A stretch of 64,000 bases of DNA, from positions 1,124,453-1,188,452 of the forward strand of contig SCFE01000008.1 in assembly GCA_004352715.1 (NCBI GenBank), given 5' to 3'. The stretch's first letter is position 1. The number at the start of each line of letters is the position of its first letter. A model generated the notes under the pieces. That model was not told where the DNA came from. It searched no databases and saw only the letters and a list, made by a program, of their open reading frames with translations. Source of the DNA: Hofstenia miamia (taxonomy: Eukaryota > Xenacoelomorpha > Acoela). The position numbers and the translations under genes are program-made. Below, in pieces: positions 59,795 to 64,000 of this stretch.

Positions 59795-60351
59795 CTTCCT
59801 TCTTCTACAATTCTCCACCACTGCCTGGTCTATCAACAACTGATCTTTTCATCCTCTTGTCTTTGTCCTACATTCCTTCTGCTCCTTTGGTATCAACCTG
59901 TTCTGTTCTAAGTAACATGCCAGCCTACTTGAAATCACAGAAGTTAGCAATTTCCATGTTGTCCACAGACATGTTATATGCCTGAATTTGCTTGATTCAC
60001 TATCTTTCTTTGGGTCCTTCTGTATCAGAAATGTCCTTCCCACTACCATCCACTCTGGACACCCACTCACCANCTTCCTTCTTCTACAATTCTCCACCAC
60101 TGCCTGGTCTATCAACAACTGATCTTTGCATCCTCTTGTCTTTGTCCTACATCCCTTCTGCTCCTCTGGTATCAACCTGTTCTGTTCTAAGTAACATGCC
60201 AGCCTACTTGAAATCACAGAAGTTAGCAATTTCCACGTTGTTGACAGACATGTTATTGGCCTGAAGTTGCTTGATTCACTACCTTTCTTTGGGTCCTTCT
60301 GTATCAGAAATGTCCTTCCCACTACCATCCACTCTGGACACCCACTCACCA
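59795..60351 (-). repeat. 278-bp duplication split by an N (RT region of LINE)
   Basis: 59795-60072 and 60074-60351 are equal in length and nearly identical, with N at 60073. They duplicate the RT start and linker. Confidence 0.9.
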
Positions 60352-60435
60352 CGCACTCCTCCAATGCTTCTGCTAGTCTCTAATGAACACTTGTGAACTT
60401 CTTCAGCCAATACCCATGTACCTCATCTCTGCCTG

Positions 60436-61172
60436 GGGCCTTCCAATTCTTCATCTTCTTTAGAGCCTTCTTCAACTTTGCAGTTGTGATTACTACTTCT
60501 TCTTGTCTTCTGTATCTGCTCATTCTCTATCTCTGGTCCCTCACTTCCCCATATATTCTCCCAGAACCTTACTGCATCCTCGCCTGCTCTAGATGTAGCC
60601 TTTTCTCCTGTATCTAGTTCTTTGTAGAATCTTCCTTCTTGTGCCTCAAACTTCATGTTGTCGCTTGCTTGCTTTGCTCTTGCCCTATATTTTCTTAGTT
60701 TCTCAGCTTCTGCAACTAATCTCTGCTTTAACTCTTCTCTTGCAGTTTCTATTGTCTTCCCTTTACCTACCCTGCACCTGTCCTGCACTGCCTTACTTGT
60801 NGGGCCTTCCAATTCTTCATCTTCTTTAGAGCCTCCTTCAGGTTTGCAGTTGTAATTACTTCTTCTTCTTGCCTGACTTCCTTCTGTATCTGCACACTCT
60901 CTATCTCTGGTCCCACACTTCCCCATATATTCTCCTAGAACCTTACTGCATCCTTGCCTGCTCTAGCTGTAGCCTTTTCCTGCATCTAGTTCTTTGTAGA
61001 ATTATCCTTCTTAGGCCTCAAACATCATGTTGTCTCTTGCTTGCTTTGCTCTTGCCCTATATTTTCTTAGTTTCTCAGCTTTTGCAACTAATGTCTGCTT
61101 TAGCTCTTCTCTTGCAGTTTCTATTGTGTTCCCTTTACCTACCCTGCACATGTCCTACACTGCTTTACTTGT
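60436..61172 (-). repeat. About 370-bp duplication split by an N (N-terminal LINE part)
   Basis: 60436-60800 and 60802-61172 match over their length with more substitutions than the other cases, N at 60801. Haplotypes or two LINE copies may have been joined. Confidence 0.85.
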
Positions 61173-61548
61173 CCTGATCTTCCCTATTTGCTGCCTAATT
61201 TTTGTCACTTTATTCTCAATTCTTCTTTCCCATGCTGGCTTTCTGTCTCCCTTATCTTCTTGTTGCCTTTTCTTTTTCATGTCCATGACTACATTCTTCA
61301 GTACTTCCATGTGCCTGCATACACTAAGCTATTTACTTCTGTGACACTCCTAGCATCTATCCTCTCAAAGACTTTATTGACCTTTGCTGTCTCTACTGCT
61401 AGCTTGCTTTTCTTAACTCATCTTGGAACTGGCAACCTAGTTCTCTCACCTATTTCTTCTTTCATCTTTTTTTTGATTGCTGCTGCAGTTTCTGCACCCA
61501 CGGGCTCTGCTGCTTAGCCTGCTCAACTCTCTTTTCCCCCTTACTCTT

Positions 61549-61553
<5 letters not shown>

Positions 61554-61582
<29 letters not shown>

Positions 61583-61757
61583 NNNNNNNNNNNNNNNNNN
61601 NNNNNNNNNNNNNNNNNNNNNNNNNNNNNNNNNNNNNNNNNNNNNNNNNNNNNNNNNNNNNNNNNNNNNNNNNNNNNNNNNNNNNNNNNNNNNNNNNNNN
61701 NNNNNNNNNNNNNNNNNNNNNNNNNNNNNNNNNNNNNNNNNNNTATATATATATAAA
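61554..61757. repeat. (TA)n microsatellite containing a 161-N gap
   Basis: TA repeats on both sides of Ns at 61583-61743; the true length is unknown. Confidence 0.95.
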
Positions 61758-61814
61758 CAACAAACATTGGTGGAAGGTATTGGAGATTTCTCCTATATCA
61801 TATAGAATATTTCT

Positions 61815-62160
61815 GTAACACATCCATACACTCCACATAAAGCAACTTTCAGCCACAAAGCAGTTACTCCATTAACTATGCTATATAAAAAGAGTAAATC
61901 TAATACAACAAATGACTATGTAAAAGATCTAATTACTGAGCTTCAAGAAATCCACAAAACCATCTGCACATTTAACAAGAAAAGCACAGTGTGACAAAAT
62001 GGAAACTAAAATAAACATTTATATGGTGATCCACATAAAGTCAGAGATAAAGTTTACTTATTTACTCCAGTCCAAACATCAGACAGTAAACAAACTAAAA
62101 ATTAGCAACTTACTGGTCTGGTCCTAACACCATTACCAACATCATTGATCAAAATAACTA
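61815..62160 (+). pseudogene. LTR-retrotransposon integrase C-terminal remnant
   Basis: THPYTPHKATFSHKAVTPLT followed by MLYKKSKSNTT resembles the AYNTxxHxxTGxSPFELLYG segment. VRDKVYLFTPVQTSDSKQT then LTGLVLTPLPT resembles VGDKVYLxxP....KL...W.GPY, the integrase C-terminal module of Ty3/gypsy elements. In-frame stops are present. It may belong to the same element as the protease at 56.9 kb, with the LINE between. Confidence 0.6.
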
Positions 62161-63500
62161 TCTGTTACACATAACTTCCAATCTCTAAAACAAACAATAA
62201 AAGATATTGAAACACCAAAATTAACAACAAAAATGAATTTGAAATAATTTGGCATAAAGACATTAAACATTTTTGTATTCTTTATTTTATTACAATTTCA
62301 ATATTAATTTTACAATTTTATTTCAATTGTAATTTGAAAAAACAACAACAGTGCTATATATTTTAGTTTGAATTTTGATAATTGATAGCATGGTAAAATT
62401 AGGTCAGAAGACCAAATTTGTACCAGTCAGCTATTTTTTCATATTTTTCATTGGTATGTTTATTTACAAATACCAGTCTAATTTTGTATATATATGAATG
62501 ATTTGTTCATTTATATTCCTTTTCACTTTAGTCAGTAAATTTGTTTTTACTTTTTATCTTTGACTTACTATTTTATTAAATTATGTGTTTCTAAATTTCA
62601 ACAGCATAGTTAAAGGGCACCTAGATGTGGCATGACTTGGCTGGTTTGATTTCCTTTAACTTAGATAAGGTGTATAGTTAGGGCTGTTGTACTGCTTTTT
62701 ATTTATAATGAAAATTGTTATTATTGCTTTCACCTAAATTTCACAAGATGAGAAACACACTGAGTTTAGGTTATTTAACTAAGCACCTATGTTCATTACT
62801 TGTACCCAAGAGTTAGGGCTTCTTTATTCTTTATCTTAATTAAAGCTCTATTTTTATATGACTCTTTCTTAAAGGTTATCTGTATCAGTTTGGCCAAGTG
62901 TGGCCATTCTTTCCTAACATGATCTCCTCTTTATTTATAACTTTTGTTAGTATAAGGTATAATAGCAGGATGAGTTAATTATTTTGTTGCATCAGGAAAT
63001 CCATGCATTGACTCAAAACCCTAAATAAGCTAGGATAGTAGAATAGTTAGCTGATTTCCTACTGATGCCAAATGGTGACCACCACAGGACCCTGAGTACA
63101 TGTATTGTTTTATAATTAAACATTACTCTGTCAGTGAAAGCTCCAATATAACAACAAGAAGATGTTGAACCTTCAAAGAAAAGATGGAATCTTTTTGCAA
63201 TTGGACTTCAGGTAAAGTTACTCTTTCTCAGTGCAATCAAGAAGTAAAAAAATTTTTTATATATATATATATAGAATTGCAGAAAACTCAGCCAACTAAC
63301 CTAGTTAAATTTAAATCAGTTAAGTTATGTTAGTCAAAGTTCTTTTAACAGCAATAGACAAGATACCTAACACATATAGTTAGAAGTTAAAATTGTCTCC
63401 TGAAAAACTAAGTCAAACCCCACCTATATCATAAGATTCCTGCCCTAGAAAGGAGCTCCTCTCTTAAATTGCATTTCTAGAAGATATAGTTTTACAGCTC
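62161..63500. other. AT-rich, probable retroelement 3' region
   Basis: No gene. A segment near 62607 (TAGTTAAAGGGCACCTAGA) resembles 54763 (TAGTTAAAGGATACCTAGA); it may be part of a diverged long repeat. (TA)n at 63259-63272. Confidence 0.35.
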
Positions 63501-63519
63501 ACTTAAAAATTGGAGCTAA

Positions 63520-64000
63520 TGCAGATAGAAAACTGTAAGTGATTTGATCAAATTTAAGAGGAAAATGATGCCCTTAGCAAAGAACTCTGAACTTTAGATA
63601 AACAAAATGAATTAGAATTAAACTACAATCAACTTGAGAAGGAGAACTGTGCTATCCTTCTTCAATTCCCGTTACTTGAAGACAAAAACAGTAAGCTTCA
63701 AGAAAAATCAAAACAGCAAATCACAAATGATTAAAATTAGTACAATCTAACACTAAAATAATTGAACAAGTTAACAAATGTAATGTACAAAACATTCAGG
63801 TGACTGGACAACTCATTTCACAGGAAGCAGAAAATATTGCTTTACACAAAGAAATACAGGAAACAAAAGCTCACCTAACTTACTTACATGTATAACAGGA
63901 TGAGATAGCTGAATCAACTCCTAAGATCACTAAATGACCAGATCCAATTATTGAAAATTTAGGACATCTTGTAAATCAGTCCCATACTATCACTAAGAAC
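63520..64000 (+). other. Coiled-coil-coding remnant, possibly gag
   Basis: Plus-strand frames with stops are rich in E, K, L, N and Q: LELNYNQLEKENCAILLQFP, TKIIEQVNKCNVQNIQVTGQ, LISQEAENIALHKEIQETKA. Heptad-like leucines suggest a coiled coil, perhaps the gag start of a retroelement continuing past the window. No family assigned. Confidence 0.35.

Larger units (their letters stand above)
58103..61550 (-). pseudogene. RLE-type LINE (R2-superclade-like) retrotransposon, damaged
   Basis: Minus-strand order: N-terminal basic/coiled region (KPAWERRIENKVTKIRQQIG, KAEKLRKYRARAKQA), FYKELD linker, RT (FLIQKDPKKGSESSNFRPIT, TRGCKDQLLIDQAVVENCRR, WIDYRKAYGSTSHKWV, FRQGIFQGDSLAPLLFVVCL). Then comes the C-terminal CX2CX8HX4C knuckle (CRLCKKECETVDHLIAGC, near 58600). 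The restriction-like endonuclease core RPDIVVVD..VIDIPVP (PD-X14-D, near 58430) follows, then KVEVVPVVVGALRAVSKKHK and a stop near 58103. Motif C reads YIDN instead of YxDD and the motif A tail KAYD is KAYG. Stops and frameshifts are present and two segments are duplicated across Ns. It cannot be autonomous. Confidence 0.85.

Noticed and set aside
61446-61856. Long open frames through the 161-N gap
   Set aside because: Open only because N codons are untranslatable; flanks are (TA)n.
1-64000. CRISPR arrays, bacterial operons, rRNA genes
   Set aside because: Spliceosomal introns and eukaryotic gene families throughout; no regularly spaced repeat array or rRNA-like sequence seen.

Overview
This is AT-rich eukaryotic (invertebrate animal) DNA. 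It has spliceosomal introns, many only 42-60 bp, next to multi-kilobase introns packed with transposons. Two conserved single-copy genes anchor it, both on the minus strand: DDX49/Dbp8 (DEAD-box rRNA-processing helicase, 5 exons, 45954 to 44079) and, 1.1 kb downstream, a TRRAP/Tra1 orthologue (SAGA/NuA4 scaffold; 45 exons here from 42992 to 6884, about 2555 codons, with the 3' third beyond the window). Both have a TTTCAG/TTTTAG-type acceptor a few bases before the ATG, which hints at spliced-leader trans-splicing. Short introns and that feature suggest a nematode-like lineage, but the species cannot be fixed from sequence alone.

Layout. 1-2213: right part of an old Tc1-like element with an IR/DR-type end, carrying an apparently intact mariner-like element (DD41D spacing, perfect 30-bp inverted repeats) at 591-1923. 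3028-5575: a complete-looking piggyBac-type element. 6884-42992: TRRAP. Its intron of 8863-19464 holds a 9.8-kb CACTA/EnSpm-like element (9511-19279) with CACTG ends, GCTAGC-rich subterminal clusters, a decayed transposase and a DUF4806-like gene, and two younger Tc1-like elements nested inside. Its intron of 21324-27621 holds a mariner (22447-24351) and older transposase scraps. 44079-45954: DDX49. 47935-48790: CR1/jockey-like LINE fragment. 49981-51116: Mutator-like transposase relic. 51-57 kb: mostly AT-rich non-coding, with an inverted repeat pair and LTR-retrotransposon zinc-knuckle/protease remains. 58103-61550: minus-strand LINE with a restriction-like endonuclease C-terminus and a damaged reverse transcriptase. 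61815 onward: LTR integrase tail and coiled-coil sequence.

Assembly quality matters. Six near-identical tandem duplications each have an N or N-run exactly at the junction (17578, 23184, 37206, 50192, 59795 and 60436 starts). One duplicates a TRRAP exon and another lengthens the mariner by exactly the excess over its usual size. They look like unmerged contig or haplotype overlaps. TRRAP also carries one extra base in its fourth exon.

The window is therefore a housekeeping pair (chromatin-acetylation scaffold plus ribosome-biogenesis helicase) embedded in layered transposon insertions from at least seven superfamilies. The most interesting structure is the large CACTA-like element and its nested passengers filling a TRRAP intron.
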